From Desulfosporosinus sp. Sb-LF (GTDB lineage Bacteria > Bacillota > Desulfitobacteriia > Desulfitobacteriales > Desulfitobacteriaceae), in NCBI RefSeq assembly GCF_004766055.1, contig NZ_SPQR01000005.1, forward strand, positions 1 to 64,000: DNA of 64,000 nt, in the 5' to 3' direction. Below, piece after piece: positions 33,242-42,399 of the stretch. How positions within the stretch are numbered: position 1 is the first letter of the stretch; each line of letters starts with the position of its first letter. A program made the translations under genes and the position numbers. Below the pieces are notes generated by a model. The model ran no database searches and had not been told where the DNA came from. It saw only the letters and a list, made by a program, of their open reading frames with translations.

Positions 33242-33688
33242 TTGGGATTCGTTCAACTAGTATTACTAGAAGAGCTGTTACTTATCTCATCTGGTATGAT
33301 TTTTTTTGGAGGGATTTGGGGTACAGTTGCGGCAACTGTAGTTTTAAGTGGAATTAACTTTTTTAGCCATGATTTAGCATTGTTTTGGCGATGGGAAATA
33401 CCTCTTTTGCTTCGGGGAATGGCAGGAATGTTGCTCCTGCTTGTTGTCGGGCGAATTGCAAATAAAAGTAAAGTTATAACCAGCTTGGCTGGTGGGCTGA
33501 TCGGCTTAGTTATCTTTGGAGCATTTGTCACGCCCGTTTTAGCAATAATCCTTGCAGCCTTAGTGTTCGGAGCTGGTATTATTCCTAAAAATGAAAAGAG
33601 CCATGTTCTTTGGAGCTTTGCTCCAACGATAGTGCGTTTGATTTTAGGTCTCGGAGGGATTATCTACGGAAATATTTTAACACTCTAA
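33242..33688 (+). CDS. Hypothetical polytopic membrane protein
   Basis: About 148 residues with four to five hydrophobic segments (LLLISSGMIFFGGIWG, LLLRGMAGMLLLLVVG, ITSLAGGLIGLVIFGAF, ILAALVFGAG). Start is uncertain: TTG at 33242 after AAGGAGAG, or GTG at 33218 without a site. No family recognised. The low-complexity hydrophobic composition resembles small phage or plasmid membrane proteins. Confidence 0.5.
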   Translation: MGFVQLVLLEELLLISSGMIFFGGIWGTVAATVVLSGINFFSHDLALFWRWEIPLLLRGMAGMLLLLVVGRIANKSKVITSLAGGLIGLVIFGAFVTPVLAIILAALVFGAGIIPKNEKSHVLWSFAPTIVRLILGLGGIIYGNILTL

Positions 33689-34298
33689 GCCGAGTGAAAT
33701 CGTTCAGTTAAGGGTTAAATAGCGTGGCTTCGGTGACGAAAGTCTCCTATCCCAAAAGAAATACTTCGCGACGAAGGGGGTCCTCACCTGTTATGACTTA
33801 TCTTATTTTTGTCTTTAGTCGATAAGTGGGATTTTGGTAAACTCCCATTTAAGGAATAGCTTGGTCAAAGCCATTTGTTGCAAGGTTGAAGGAAAGATAT
33901 GTTCTAAACGTTGAATTTGGTATCGATTCGCTTTTAGAACAAGAACGGCGTTCAATGTTAGACATTACATCCGTAAAATAAACGTTATTATCGAAACACA
34001 GAGCGTATAGGAAGCAGAAGGCATTTGTAAGTGAATCTCTTCTTCCCATTATCCTACTAATATGAATTAAAACAGGTTTAATAGGGTGGCTCATTCTGAG
34101 AGACAGTGGCATAGTACAGGGCGTACTGGTGTCGCTGCAACGTCGAAATATTCAGGTGCTTTTTTTTCGCTCAAAACTACTGTATTGCCACATTTCGTAA
34201 TCGCCGTAAATTGTTTTTGAGAATGTGTATAAAAAAAAGCGGGTTTTCCTTTTGGGGGTCCCGCGTTTGGCTATTCTACATATTTTACGAGTTTTTTT
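33689..34298. other. No intact gene; short orphan frame
   Basis: From about 33855 a plus-strand frame reads AWSKPFVARLKERYVLNVEF and GIDSLLEQERRSMLDITSVK before a stop. It looks like the end of a lost gene and has no start. Just before it KWDFGKLPFKE echoes VIWFAKLPFSE near 32988. Nothing else is recognisable. Confidence 0.35.
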
Positions 34299-35297
34299 CT
34301 AAACCCAACTCAATTCCTCAACCGCTCGCGCCAAATCCTCTTCGCTCGGTGCGGTATAGATTAACGTTTGCTGTATGTTCGGGGATCCGTCCTTTTTCAT
34401 ATGCCCCGCCAATCTCGCGACAACATCCAACGGCACTTTGCGCCCTACGAGTTCATGGCAAAACGTATGCCTCAACGTGTGCGCGGTTAAATCGTCTATG
34501 CCCGTGAATTGTTGGTACTTTGTAAAGATATGTTGAACCCCGCGAGTGCTTAACGCGGCGGATCGTTGGGATCCAAAAAGGAACTCCGTCGGATTGTGTT
34601 CCGCGATGTACTGAGTTAGGATCCTGCGGCAATCCACGTTTAACGGGATCTCGCGGTAACGGTTCCATTTACCTTTGCGAACAATCAACTTACCCTTGCG
34701 CTCGGTTAACTCAATATCGTTCATTCGCAAATCACAAAGTTCCTGCACCCGTAAACCCGTGTGTAACAACAAAGTAATAATTGTATACTCGCGGAGGTCG
34801 CCAAACTTGCGAACGAACCGTATCAACGTATTTTGTTCTTGCGAGTTTAACCATTTTGGTGCGAGGGTTCCAACAATAACGGGGTCAACGTGCTTGCATG
34901 GATTGTCGATGATCTCGCCGCGGTCAACAAGGAATTCGAGGTATGCCCGCAATTGCGTTAAGCGTTGGCGTGCTGTGTTAGGTTTCCAATTTGCTGTGGC
35001 GAATCGTTTATAGTTCGCAACATCCTTTTGTGTAGCTTGGCGAACTATAAACGTTAGATTTTCGAGGGGATCCGATGGGGTCGCGTTGGGGTTCGATTGG
35101 GTTCCAATAGATTCAAAAAATTGTATGTTTATTTTATGCTCTAGCTTGGGAGCCTCAAAGGGGGTGGGGGGGTGTTGGGGGGTATCGCTTGAGTTCGCGC
35201 TCATCCATTCGCAAAAACGTTTGATGCTCGATTTGTATTGCCGAACCGTTAACTCGCTTTTGCCCTGCGCCCTTATGTTGTCAATAAATTGTTCCAT
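34299..35297 (-). CDS. Tyrosine recombinase / integrase
   Basis: 332 residues of the XerC/D-phage integrase class. An N-terminal SAM-like core-binding domain (FIDNIRAQGKSELTVRQYKSSIKRF) is interrupted by an unusual 60-residue polar, Pro-rich insertion. The catalytic domain has all residues: Arg in HTGLRVQELCDL, HTLRHTF (HxxR), LAGHM and the nucleophile Tyr in TLIYTAPSEED. It can cut and join specific DNA sites. It is the only intact tyrosine recombinase here and may move the element or resolve its multimers. ATG at 35297. The repeats at 35317-35400 lie just upstream. Confidence 0.85.
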   Translation of the reverse strand: MEQFIDNIRAQGKSELTVRQYKSSIKRFCEWMSANSSDTPQHPPTPFEAPKLEHKINIQFFESIGTQSNPNATPSDPLENLTFIVRQATQKDVANYKRFATANWKPNTARQRLTQLRAYLEFLVDRGEIIDNPCKHVDPVIVGTLAPKWLNSQEQNTLIRFVRKFGDLREYTIITLLLHTGLRVQELCDLRMNDIELTERKGKLIVRKGKWNRYREIPLNVDCRRILTQYIAEHNPTEFLFGSQRSAALSTRGVQHIFTKYQQFTGIDDLTAHTLRHTFCHELVGRKVPLDVVARLAGHMKKDGSPNIQQTLIYTAPSEEDLARAVEELSWV

Positions 35298-35316
35298 TAT
35301 GTCTGCGCCTCCTTAG

Positions 35317-35400
35317 TGATATACGACAAGAATTTAGCGTGATAATGCACTATAATCGGTTAATATAAGCACATTATATCGCGTATCTCGTCGTATATCA
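35317..35400. promoter_or_regulatory. Inverted repeat upstream of the integrase gene
   Basis: TGATATACGAC (35317-35327) and GTCGTATATCA (35390-35400) are exact inverted 11-mers 62 bases apart, with a related AAGATATACGCC at about 35404. They flank the probable promoter of the integrase gene and may be an operator or recombinase arm-binding sites. Confidence 0.5.
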
Positions 35401-35615
35401 ATTAAGATATACGCCAATTAAAGTGTATGTTCAATAGCTCGGCGGCGGTTATCCGTTGCCTTCTCGCAACGCAAAAAGCGGATTAGGGTTTATACCCCGC
35501 ATGCCTTTATAAGCTCTTAAAACAAGCTCTACGCCTCTCTACGCATATACAAAAGTAAGGGATAGCTTGCGATTATCTGCGGCAAATAACTTTATTTGAT
35601 ACACCACCTCGTTAT

Positions 35616-35689
35616 AGGGAAAGAACGTTCCTGTGGCCATAGGAAAGCTTGTTCCTGTAGCTTTAGGAAAGCTCGTTCCTGTGGTCGTT
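35616..35689 (+). repeat. Three tandem ~24-bp repeats (iteron-like)
   Basis: Units at 35616, 35641 and 35665 follow the pattern AGGAAAGCTYGTTCCTGTRG. Each contains GGAA...TTCC symmetry. Together with the CGCAA repeats 130 bases on, they resemble iterons of plasmid-type origins or binding arrays. Confidence 0.65.
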
Positions 35690-35816
35690 AATTATTAGAT
35701 TCACTCAATAACGGAATAACCTTTTCTTTCTCAACAATAGCCAATTCGTTATTATGTAATCGAATGTTGTCTCTCTTTATTGTTAATATGGTTATTGTTC
35801 AACTGTTTATTGTTTA

Positions 35817-35890
35817 TACGCAAGTTTCTGCGTAGGTACACACGCAAATTCCTGCGCCTGTTCACCTATTAACACACGCAACTTTCTGCA
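35817..35890 (+). repeat. Three ACGCAA-TTYCTGC repeats
   Basis: TACGCAAGTTTCTGCG (35817), CACGCAAATTCCTGCG (35841) and CACGCAACTTTCTGCA (35875) start at intervals of 24 and 34 bases. They lie in an AT-rich, gene-free stretch. Candidate origin or segregation site, with the 35616 array. Confidence 0.6.
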
Positions 35891-36404
35891 TATGTGAACT
35901 TAAAAAAGGCGGGGTTATACGCCCTCACCTAGACAAATAGTATCTAAGCCAACATCCTTGGCCTTATAGGGTAATATGGATTAGTTTGCTTACGCTTGCT
36001 CAAAACGTGGTGATGTTACGTGGACTTAACGAGGTAACAAACGATGTTAAGTGAGTTCTGCCGATTTAAAATTCCTTTCGATAATACGAATGAACGAAAA
36101 GCCCGCAACCCGCATGACAAGCGTTTTTTGCGAATGGTATAAGTCTCTTTTTGTGATGTTGAAACTAGCGTTTCTGTTTGCCGATTACCTCTACTCATAC
36201 GTGTTTACGTAATTCCGTAATAACCAACAAACTCGCCTACCATCGCAGTTTTGCGAACGATGGACGGGTTTATTTTTCTCCGAACGTTCGAGGAAGTTTT
36301 TCAGGAATCGGACGATAGGTGCTGTTTGCCCGTGATTATACGTTCATATGATGACAAAGTGAGGCGGGCGTTAAAACCTCACCGTTAGCTTTTAAGGCGA
36401 AACA
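35891..36404. other. No gene seen
   Basis: Gene-free stretch between the repeat arrays and the small membrane protein gene. I see no frame with a ribosome site. The whole of 35298-36404 is more than 1 kb without a gene, unusual for this window and in keeping with a replication or control region. Confidence 0.4.
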
Positions 36405-36617
36405 TTATGCAAAAATCGCTACCATAATAAGTCCGATACCAATTAAAACCGCACCTACTAATTCATAGTTATCCAAGATGAAAAAAAGCCTACTGTATTT
36501 TCGCTTAAAATCAAATCGTTGATAATTTCGTCTCAACAACCAACCAAAAAACACAATGAATGTGATTCCAAATATCATGAGCACGGGAGTATCTTTTACA
36601 TACGTTGTTCCATGCAT
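36405..36617 (-). CDS. Small two-helix membrane protein
   Basis: 70 residues with helices at about 11-27 and 50-69 separated by a basic loop (RRNYQRFDFKRKYSR). ATG at 36617 with AATGGAGC upstream. No family recognised. It stands alone in a gene-poor part of the mobile region. Confidence 0.5.
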   Translation of the reverse strand: MHGTTYVKDTPVLMIFGITFIVFFGWLLRRNYQRFDFKRKYSRLFFILDNYELVGAVLIGIGLIMVAIFA

Positions 36618-37250
36618 GAATAATGCTCCATTCTTATAAGGATGATTTCTATATTAATTAGTATACCTTATCATGAGTAAGGAATACGGCTGTTGTTTTA
36701 ATGGCCTGCCGTATTTAATGCCAACGATAAACTGTTTTTGCATCTCGAAGTGTGGTCTATGATAATCGAAATTTAGTGGGTGGTTTCCCTCTTGAATTCT
36801 TTAAACCGCTTAAAAGGGCATTTATACGACTATGGTGACCATCTATTTCTTTCACCTCTCATTACGTTAATTTGAACCCGTTAACCTATAAAACGTTTTC
36901 TTTCGTAATTTTGACAACAACGTATTAAAGGCTACAAACGTTAAGCACTAAAATAGCGGCAACCATCGTTAACTACGCGGCTCTTATCGCCCCTAACGGG
37001 GCATGGCTCGCTTTGCTCACCATCGCACTATTCAACATTAACGTTGTATCTCAACAATAGTGTTATTATCTATAGAGTATGTGCGAAGGGGGAACCCCGA
37101 GCAAACCAAAGGGCGAATGCCCGAGGTTATCCATTCGCAAAAATTACCCTATTTATTCTTAAGAAAAAAACGCCGAAACCAGCATTATAGGCTGAATCTT
37201 TGACGATTTTACTAACTTTTATTTAGTAACGGTGGCCTCGAACCCCCGCA
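36618..37250. other. No gene seen
   Basis: Contains a short hairpin (GCCCCTAACGGGGC near 36992) and no supported frame. It separates the small membrane protein gene from the end of the leftward phage-like operon. Confidence 0.4.
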
Positions 37251-38495
37251 TTAAGTCTCGTTGTTTAACCACGCACTCAACAAATCTCTCATTCGTTTAG
37301 AGGGAATGTAAATGTCTACGGGTTTACCGTCGCGAATAGCTGAACGAAAAATCCATTGAAGTAAATCGGTTAGTGCAAAAAGTTCCTCGTTAACCTTTAC
37401 GCCACGTTGCGCAAAGAACTGTTCTTCCATCGGGTTCATATAACGATTTAAACAGAAAGCTAGCGTTGTCTTATGCTTGTAACGATTGGTCGCTCGTAAA
37501 TTAAATGGCACGAAACACGCTTTCCCTTTTGAATCCGTGTTGTTCTTCGACTCCTCTTTGCCAAAACCATTACCCGTAATGTGCTTTTTGTAGTCCTTAT
37601 ACGTTGTCCAAATGAAGTCGTCAGCCTTAGAATTGGTATAATTACGGTAATAATTGTAAAGGTTGTTTTTCAGTTGTGAAATCTTTGGAGCATTTTTTTT
37701 ATTCTCAAACCATGATTTTGAAAGTGATTGTTTTTGCCCAATGTCGTTAAGCTTACTGTCATGGATGATTATCAACTGTTTTAGATGCGAGCGGTCGTGG
37801 TATACCCGTGAAACGAGTTCATAACGTTCACCAACTTTTGTAACTTCGCTATAATCGTATTTAATCTTGTGGAGGTCATAGTAATACCGTTGCAATTGAC
37901 CTTCGAACATATACGTCATTATGAATACTTGGTCAAAGAACCCAAAAATCTTAGCGGGAAAGTTCCATAAAAACGCGGTGTTGTTAACGGAAAACAAATT
38001 CCCTGCCAAAGCATAGCTTTTTACCTCGTTGTATTTCGTGTTCAACTTTGGGTCTGCTGTCCAATGGACTTGGATCGTGCGAGGGTCAATTTCGATAGTC
38101 CCCGAATCTTCTAAAATGGTAATATCACCTTTTTTTACGGTTTGAAGAACTGAAATAACTTCCATGACCTCATCAATCATTAACGTGTAATTCTCCCATT
38201 TCAACAAATCCATTAGCTCATCGTCAGCCATTGCAAACAAAGCGTGAGTTGTCGCGATGTCCTCGCCATTAGCAATTAACCGTTTGAGCGAATCTAATTT
38301 GGTTCCGTCTCCGTGTTTAACATCGGGTTCTTTGAACTTGCGGTTAGTTACGCTTTCACGGATACGTTTTACCTCATCGAGGAACGGTGTAACATAAATG
38401 AACTTTTGTGAATCGCCTGCCTCTTGCATTAGTTGAATTGCGTAAGACGTTTTGCCCGTTCCCATCATACTGTCAATCACTTTGACCTTATCCAT
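37251..38495 (-). CDS. P-loop ATPase, helicase-like, phage type
   Basis: 414 residues from the ATG at 38495 (GGGAGGTAG upstream). Walker A is MMGTGKTSYAI at residues 10-20, very near the N-terminus. A Walker B/DExx motif lies in LMIDEVMEVIS. A C-terminal QWIFRSAIRDGKPVDIYIPS resembles helicase motif VI. A long central region (about 190-330) lacks helicase motifs. Some phage and ICE proteins share this plan. It may be a helicase or a DNA-dependent ATPase for element replication. It is last in the leftward gene series. Confidence 0.65.
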   Translation of the reverse strand: MDKVKVIDSMMGTGKTSYAIQLMQEAGDSQKFIYVTPFLDEVKRIRESVTNRKFKEPDVKHGDGTKLDSLKRLIANGEDIATTHALFAMADDELMDLLKWENYTLMIDEVMEVISVLQTVKKGDITILEDSGTIEIDPRTIQVHWTADPKLNTKYNEVKSYALAGNLFSVNNTAFLWNFPAKIFGFFDQVFIMTYMFEGQLQRYYYDLHKIKYDYSEVTKVGERYELVSRVYHDRSHLKQLIIIHDSKLNDIGQKQSLSKSWFENKKNAPKISQLKNNLYNYYRNYTNSKADDFIWTTYKDYKKHITGNGFGKEESKNNTDSKGKACFVPFNLRATNRYKHKTTLAFCLNRYMNPMEEQFFAQRGVKVNEELFALTDLLQWIFRSAIRDGKPVDIYIPSKRMRDLLSAWLNNET

Positions 38496-38781
38496 TTCTT
38501 TTCTACCTCCCGTTAAATTTGTTTTCCAATAGCTAAAACGCAAATAACGAGTTAGCGTGTCATTAACGAAAAATAAACAGTGTAAAATGCGGGGTAAATT
38601 TGCATACTTCCACGATTCAGAATGCTTAGGACGCCCTTTACGCGCTCCTCATACGCATATTTGTACCGATTAAAAGCCTTTACCTCGTGGTTCGTAGATT
38701 CGAATAACTACAAAAAAATACCCCCACACGCTTGTCAGGCGAATGGAGGCATATTTGTATTGTGCAATTATTTTACTCGCG

Positions 38782-38958
38782 TTATTTCTGAGCCTTTTCA
38801 TAATACTCTCGAAACAAATCCAATGGTGGTCTGTTTGGCTTAGTATTGTCAATTATTGTTGATTGTGGTTCCTGTTGTTGCTCCATATTCTTTCTTTGTT
38901 CCTCAAGTGCGGTAAAGCCCTCAATGAGATAAAGATAAGCGGGTTTGTTATTATCCAT
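38782..38958 (-). CDS. Small protein translationally coupled to the coiled-coil gene
   Basis: 58 residues: starts MDNNKPAYLYLIEGFTALEE, has a Gln-rich centre (EQQQEPQ), and ends PPLDLFREYYEKAQK. Its ATG at 38958 lies inside the last codons of the upstream gene (ATGGATAATAA; stop and start overlap by eight bases), which strongly supports translation. No family recognised. The conserved look of the tail suggests a binding peptide. Confidence 0.6.
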   Translation of the reverse strand: MDNNKPAYLYLIEGFTALEEQRKNMEQQQEPQSTIIDNTKPNRPPLDLFREYYEKAQK

Positions 38959-39685
38959 TTGATTTTTCCCCCATTCGTTTGAGTTCCTTCAAACGTTTTA
39001 TTTCCTCTAATCGTTTTCGCGCCTCATTTTCACTTAGGAGTTCTTTATAAAGTCCATACCAAATTACAAAAAAAGGAACCTTGCCAAAATTTAACGCATC
39101 CATTACCTCGTAAGTATTTGGAGCTACGTGGGAAAAAACGCCCTCGTTGTCAGAATATAAATTAACAATCGGATACCCGACCTTACGTGATGGCTTATAC
39201 GTGGCGTGTTGCTCGCTTCCATAAGCAAGACGAACAGCATTTAGAAACTTCCTTTCTAATTCGCCACCTCTAGCTTGAATTTCGCCAATTTCCTTTGCTG
39301 CGAGTAAGAACTCGCAACGTTTACGCTTTAAATTGTCGCTCTTTGTAGTAACCTCATTACAAATATCTTTATGGGCGTTATTCCTAGCGATTTCTAACTC
39401 GAAAATCAGTTCAGCTAATTGGTTCTTATTGTGATATTCCGCAGTCGCAAGAAGTTCTTTTGTAACTGATATTTCGCTTTCAACTTCACGCATCCGGGTT
39501 TGGCATTTTTTGAGGTTAACTTTTTCGCCCTCGATTTCCCGAATTAACATCCGTTGCCATTCTACTTTAAGTTCGGATAACTGTACCTCCAAGGCGCGGA
39601 GCGTGGCTTGAAGATTATTAATAGTTGAAGTTCCTTGTTCGTTTAAATTAGCAAACCTTTTCGAGACTATCTCAAATTCGTTCAT
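38951..39685 (-). CDS. Coiled-coil protein of the phage-like operon
   Basis: 244 residues, not recognised. Residues 10-150 are continuous charged heptads (LQATLRALEVQLSELKVEW and similar), a long coiled coil. The C-terminal part is mixed and ends ARKRLEEIKRLKELKR. ATG at 39685 with GGAGGACG upstream. It starts three bases after the stop of the HTH protein gene and overlaps the next small gene. A structural or scaffolding role is possible but unproven. Confidence 0.6.
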   Translation of the reverse strand: MNEFEIVSKRFANLNEQGTSTINNLQATLRALEVQLSELKVEWQRMLIREIEGEKVNLKKCQTRMREVESEISVTKELLATAEYHNKNQLAELIFELEIARNNAHKDICNEVTTKSDNLKRKRCEFLLAAKEIGEIQARGGELERKFLNAVRLAYGSEQHATYKPSRKVGYPIVNLYSDNEGVFSHVAPNTYEVMDALNFGKVPFFVIWYGLYKELLSENEARKRLEEIKRLKELKRMGEKSNG

Positions 39686-39688
39686 TTC

Positions 39689-40153
39689 TTATTCGTCCTC
39701 CATTTCATTTATATTGGGTTTATCATTCAAGCCTAAACGTTCTTTGAGTTCTTGAATTTCAATATTTATCGTTTCCGTCGACCTATCTATGATCGGTGAA
39801 ACAGAAATTTCGTGGGATTGCAACAGCATTCCGAGAGATTTCAATACTAATTCTGCGGCACGAACATTACCGCTGATGGCGTTTTCTGTGAGGGACGACA
39901 TAATTTGGGGAAGGAGCAAATTGCATTCTACTAATGAGCGGCGGCGAACGTAGTTTTGAAAGTCCTCGTTTTCCAATCGGTAGCGATGTAATTGCCTTGT
40001 GCTAATTCCCGCGGTTTTAGCAATCTCGTCATAGCTTGGACTTTGTCCGCGTTTCTGAATAATCATTTCTGCGCAGATTATCATGGTTGGCGTGAGTGAG
40101 GGTAACCCCTTTATATCCTTAGCGATGCTTGGTATGCGTGTAGGCTTATTCAT
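39689..40153 (-). CDS. HTH protein like phage terminase small subunits
   Basis: 154 residues. A helix-turn-helix at about 35-65 (SPSYDEIAKTAGISTRQLHRYR) is followed by a helical region (LPQIMSSLTENAISGNVRAAELVLKSLG) that resembles the phBC6A51/terminase small-subunit pattern. No large terminase is in the window, so it may act only as a DNA-binding protein. Its ATG overlaps the end of the XRE gene by eight bases. Confidence 0.55.
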   Translation of the reverse strand: MNKPTRIPSIAKDIKGLPSLTPTMIICAEMIIQKRGQSPSYDEIAKTAGISTRQLHRYRLENEDFQNYVRRRSLVECNLLLPQIMSSLTENAISGNVRAAELVLKSLGMLLQSHEISVSPIIDRSTETINIEIQELKERLGLNDKPNINEMEDE

Positions 40154-40376
40154 ATGAGATAATCCCTCCTCCTTCTTGCAGTTCTTCTTTGTCTAGTACC
40201 AATAAATACAGCAATTTTAGCGCGAGTATATTGCCACTTAGATTCCCTTTTTCGATTTTTGAAACGTTACCCTGTGAAATTTGAAGAAGTTTCGCTAATT
40301 CTTTTTGTGTAAGTCGATGCTTGCGGCGAATCATGCGGCAAAGCGTTGCGGTACTCGCTAAAGATTTATTGTTCAA
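40146..40376 (-). CDS. XRE-family small regulator
   Basis: 76 residues with a standard XRE helix-turn-helix: RRKHRLTQKELAKLLQISQGNVSKIEKGN. TTG at 40376 is the apparent start. It is probably the repressor or organiser of the leftward operon and overlaps the next gene, so they are co-expressed. Repeated AGTGACAGT sequences near 40768 and 40794 are possible operators. Confidence 0.75.
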   Translation of the reverse strand: MNNKSLASTATLCRMIRRKHRLTQKELAKLLQISQGNVSKIEKGNLSGNILALKLLYLLVLDKEELQEGGGIISYE

Positions 40377-40431
40377 ATCTATCAGCCGCCCTTTCCGTTT
40401 CTAATGTTGGTCGCGGTGGAATACGGGATAA

Positions 40432-40569
40432 ACAAAAAAGAAAACACCAAATTCACTTGCACGGGAACTCGATTCCTCGTGAGTAATTGGTGTTTTCATA
40501 ATTAAGGAGGAGCATATGAAAATAGAAAGTGACAACGAAAATCACCTTCTCACTCTTATAGTGACGTAA
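40432..40569 (+). other. Hairpin followed by a strong ribosome site and 17-codon frame
   Basis: AAAACACCAA at about 40437 pairs with TTGGTGTTTT at about 40487, with a second pairing inside (GCACGGGAA with TTCCTCGTG). Then AAGGAGGAGC precedes ATG at 40516, opening MKIESDNENHLLTLIVT and a stop at 40567-40569. It could be a leader peptide or a small toxin-like peptide, or chance. It lies opposite the XRE operon leader. Confidence 0.3.
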
Positions 40570-40585
40570 AGGCATATCTCACAAC

Positions 40586-40723
40586 CTAACTAATTATCTT
40601 TTTTGCATTATTTTCAATACGTTTCTCAGCGAAACTAACTATTAATTCTACGAAATCGCGAAAAGCATTATTGGATAAATCATTCTTAACAATTACCTTA
40701 ACTGTGATTTTTGCTTTTTTCAT
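40586..40723 (-). CDS. Small protein upstream of the XRE gene
   Basis: 45 residues: MKKAKITVKVIVKNDLSNNA then FRDFVELIVSFAEKRIENNA and KKIIS. ATG at 40723 with GAAAGGGGCG upstream. Good codon composition and a helix-rich basic tail. It would be the first gene of the leftward operon, 210 bases before the XRE gene. No family recognised. Confidence 0.55.
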   Translation of the reverse strand: MKKAKITVKVIVKNDLSNNAFRDFVELIVSFAEKRIENNAKKIIS

Positions 40724-40767
40724 TACTATCGCCCCTTTCACTGTTAAAAACGCTTTCCGCTAAATCA

Positions 40768-40802
40768 GTGACAGTTCAATTAGCGTAAAAACATAGTAAA
40801 GT
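40768..40802. promoter_or_regulatory. AGTGACAGT repeats in the divergent promoter region
   Basis: CAGTGACAGTTC and AAGTGACAGTAA lie about 30 bases apart between the leftward operon and the serine recombinase gene. They may be operators of the XRE regulator; inferred from repetition and position. Confidence 0.35.
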
Positions 40803-40897
40803 GACAGTAAATGATTACCAACAAACAAATCGTTCGCCTTGTGCTATAATCGACTTGTCCCAAAAACACTAGCAATGATAAAGGGTTGTGAACGATA

Positions 40898-42385
40898 ATG
40901 GATATTTGTTTGTATTTGAGAAAGAGTAGGGCAGACTCGAAAGAACAAAGTGTGGAAGATGTTTTGGCTAGACATGAGCGGTCTTTACGCGAATTAGCTG
41001 AACGAAACGGATATAGAATTGTCGATGTATTCCGCGAAGTTTGCTCGGGTGAATCGATCCAATCCCGCGAACAAATGAAAGCTATGCTCACCAACGTGCA
41101 AGCTAAAATGTATGATGGAGTGTTGGTTACGGAGCAATCGCGATTGACTCGCGGAAACATGAAGGACGGCGGGATAGTTCAAGAAACGTTCAAAGACTCA
41201 AACACTAAAATTATTACGCTTACAAAAACAATTGATTTCAACGAATCCAACATGTACGACTTTGAACATATCATCAACGCCCGCGAACTTGAGAACACAA
41301 AGCGGAGGCTTAACGATGGTGTAAATAGATCAGCGAAATTAGGCTATTGGGTGAGCGGTGTTCCTCCGATTGGCTACCTTTATAACTCATCTACCAAAGG
41401 TCTTGAAATCGTAGAAAGTGAGGCTGTTATCGTGCGTGAGATATTCGCTCGGGTTCTAGCAGGGCAGAATTATCACGAAATAGTTGCTTGGCTAAATATT
41501 GGAGGTATAGCAACTCGCAAGGATGGCAATTGGCATGTAAATCAGATTAAGCGAATCCTCCCAAATGAAACATATATCGGATACGCTGTTCACGGTCGAA
41601 CTCGTTGGGAGAAATTTACTGATAGTAATGGCGAAGAAAAGCGCAGAGAGATTGCTCTCCCTCGGGAACAATGGACTGTAGTTCCTGACTCGTTCCCCGC
41701 AATTATTGACAAAGAAACGTTTGATAAGGTTGCCACGCTCCTAGCGGCTAGAAAGCAGTTGCCTAAACGTTCGCGAGAGGGTCGCCATCCCTTGTCGGGT
41801 GTTGTTAGTTGTGCAAAGTGCGGCCATTTACATCAAATACAAAAGAACTCTAACGGTAACTTGCTCAAGGCATGCAACTACCGTAGTCCCGAGGGCGTAC
41901 GTTGTGAGAATAAGGGCGTTAGTTTGTCGGAAGTATACAAGGCAATCAGAGCCGAACTAGGCAAGTTGCAGGAAACACTAGTTAACGCTCCTAAAGCCAC
42001 GAAATCTAGTGGACAACGTAAGTCGTTAGAACGTCAACTCCAACGCAAACAAAGCGAACTAACAAAGCTCACAGGGGCAGTACAAAGGATTAACGACTTA
42101 TACGAACTTGGCGATATTGCCCGCCTTGAATATCTTGAACGAAAGGCGAAACGCCAAGGAGAGATAGTTAGCAAACAACGTGAGATTTCCGAGATACAAA
42201 ACTCCATTCGCAATACTAGCGGGTTGACCAACGAACAGCGTTTAGAATATATCGAGGAATTTTGTAGACAATGGACTGAAGAGGTTAACGATAACGAATT
42301 GAATCGGGCTTTTCACAAGTTGTTCGCCAAAGTCGAATATTTACGGGAGGGCGAAGAGGTTACGCTAACTATTGAATTGAACTGA
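40898..42385 (+). CDS. Large serine recombinase
   Basis: 495 residues. N-terminal resolvase domain with nucleophile Ser10 in LYLRKSRAD and the conserved TEQSRLTRG. Next come a recombinase domain (GYWVSGVPPIGYLY, HEIVAWLNIGGIATRKDG) and a zinc-ribbon (CAKCGH, then a Cys pair at CNYRSPEGVRC). A C-terminal coiled coil (about 365-430) ends the protein. It integrates or excises elements at specific att sites. It is intact and is the best candidate for mobility of this region, but the att sites are not identified. No strong ribosome site: AAGGGTTG before the ATG at 40898. Confidence 0.9.
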   Translation: MDICLYLRKSRADSKEQSVEDVLARHERSLRELAERNGYRIVDVFREVCSGESIQSREQMKAMLTNVQAKMYDGVLVTEQSRLTRGNMKDGGIVQETFKDSNTKIITLTKTIDFNESNMYDFEHIINARELENTKRRLNDGVNRSAKLGYWVSGVPPIGYLYNSSTKGLEIVESEAVIVREIFARVLAGQNYHEIVAWLNIGGIATRKDGNWHVNQIKRILPNETYIGYAVHGRTRWEKFTDSNGEEKRREIALPREQWTVVPDSFPAIIDKETFDKVATLLAARKQLPKRSREGRHPLSGVVSCAKCGHLHQIQKNSNGNLLKACNYRSPEGVRCENKGVSLSEVYKAIRAELGKLQETLVNAPKATKSSGQRKSLERQLQRKQSELTKLTGAVQRINDLYELGDIARLEYLERKAKRQGEIVSKQREISEIQNSIRNTSGLTNEQRLEYIEEFCRQWTEEVNDNELNRAFHKLFAKVEYLREGEEVTLTIELN

Positions 42386-42399
42386 TTAAAAAACAAAAA

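Noticed and set aside
34453-35316. Plus-strand frames over the integrase gene
   Set aside because: They are out-of-frame shadows of a protein with all catalytic residues intact.
35616-35890. CRISPR array
   Set aside because: The units are contiguous or irregularly spaced with no unique spacers of constant length, and no cas genes are present. An iteron-like array fits better.
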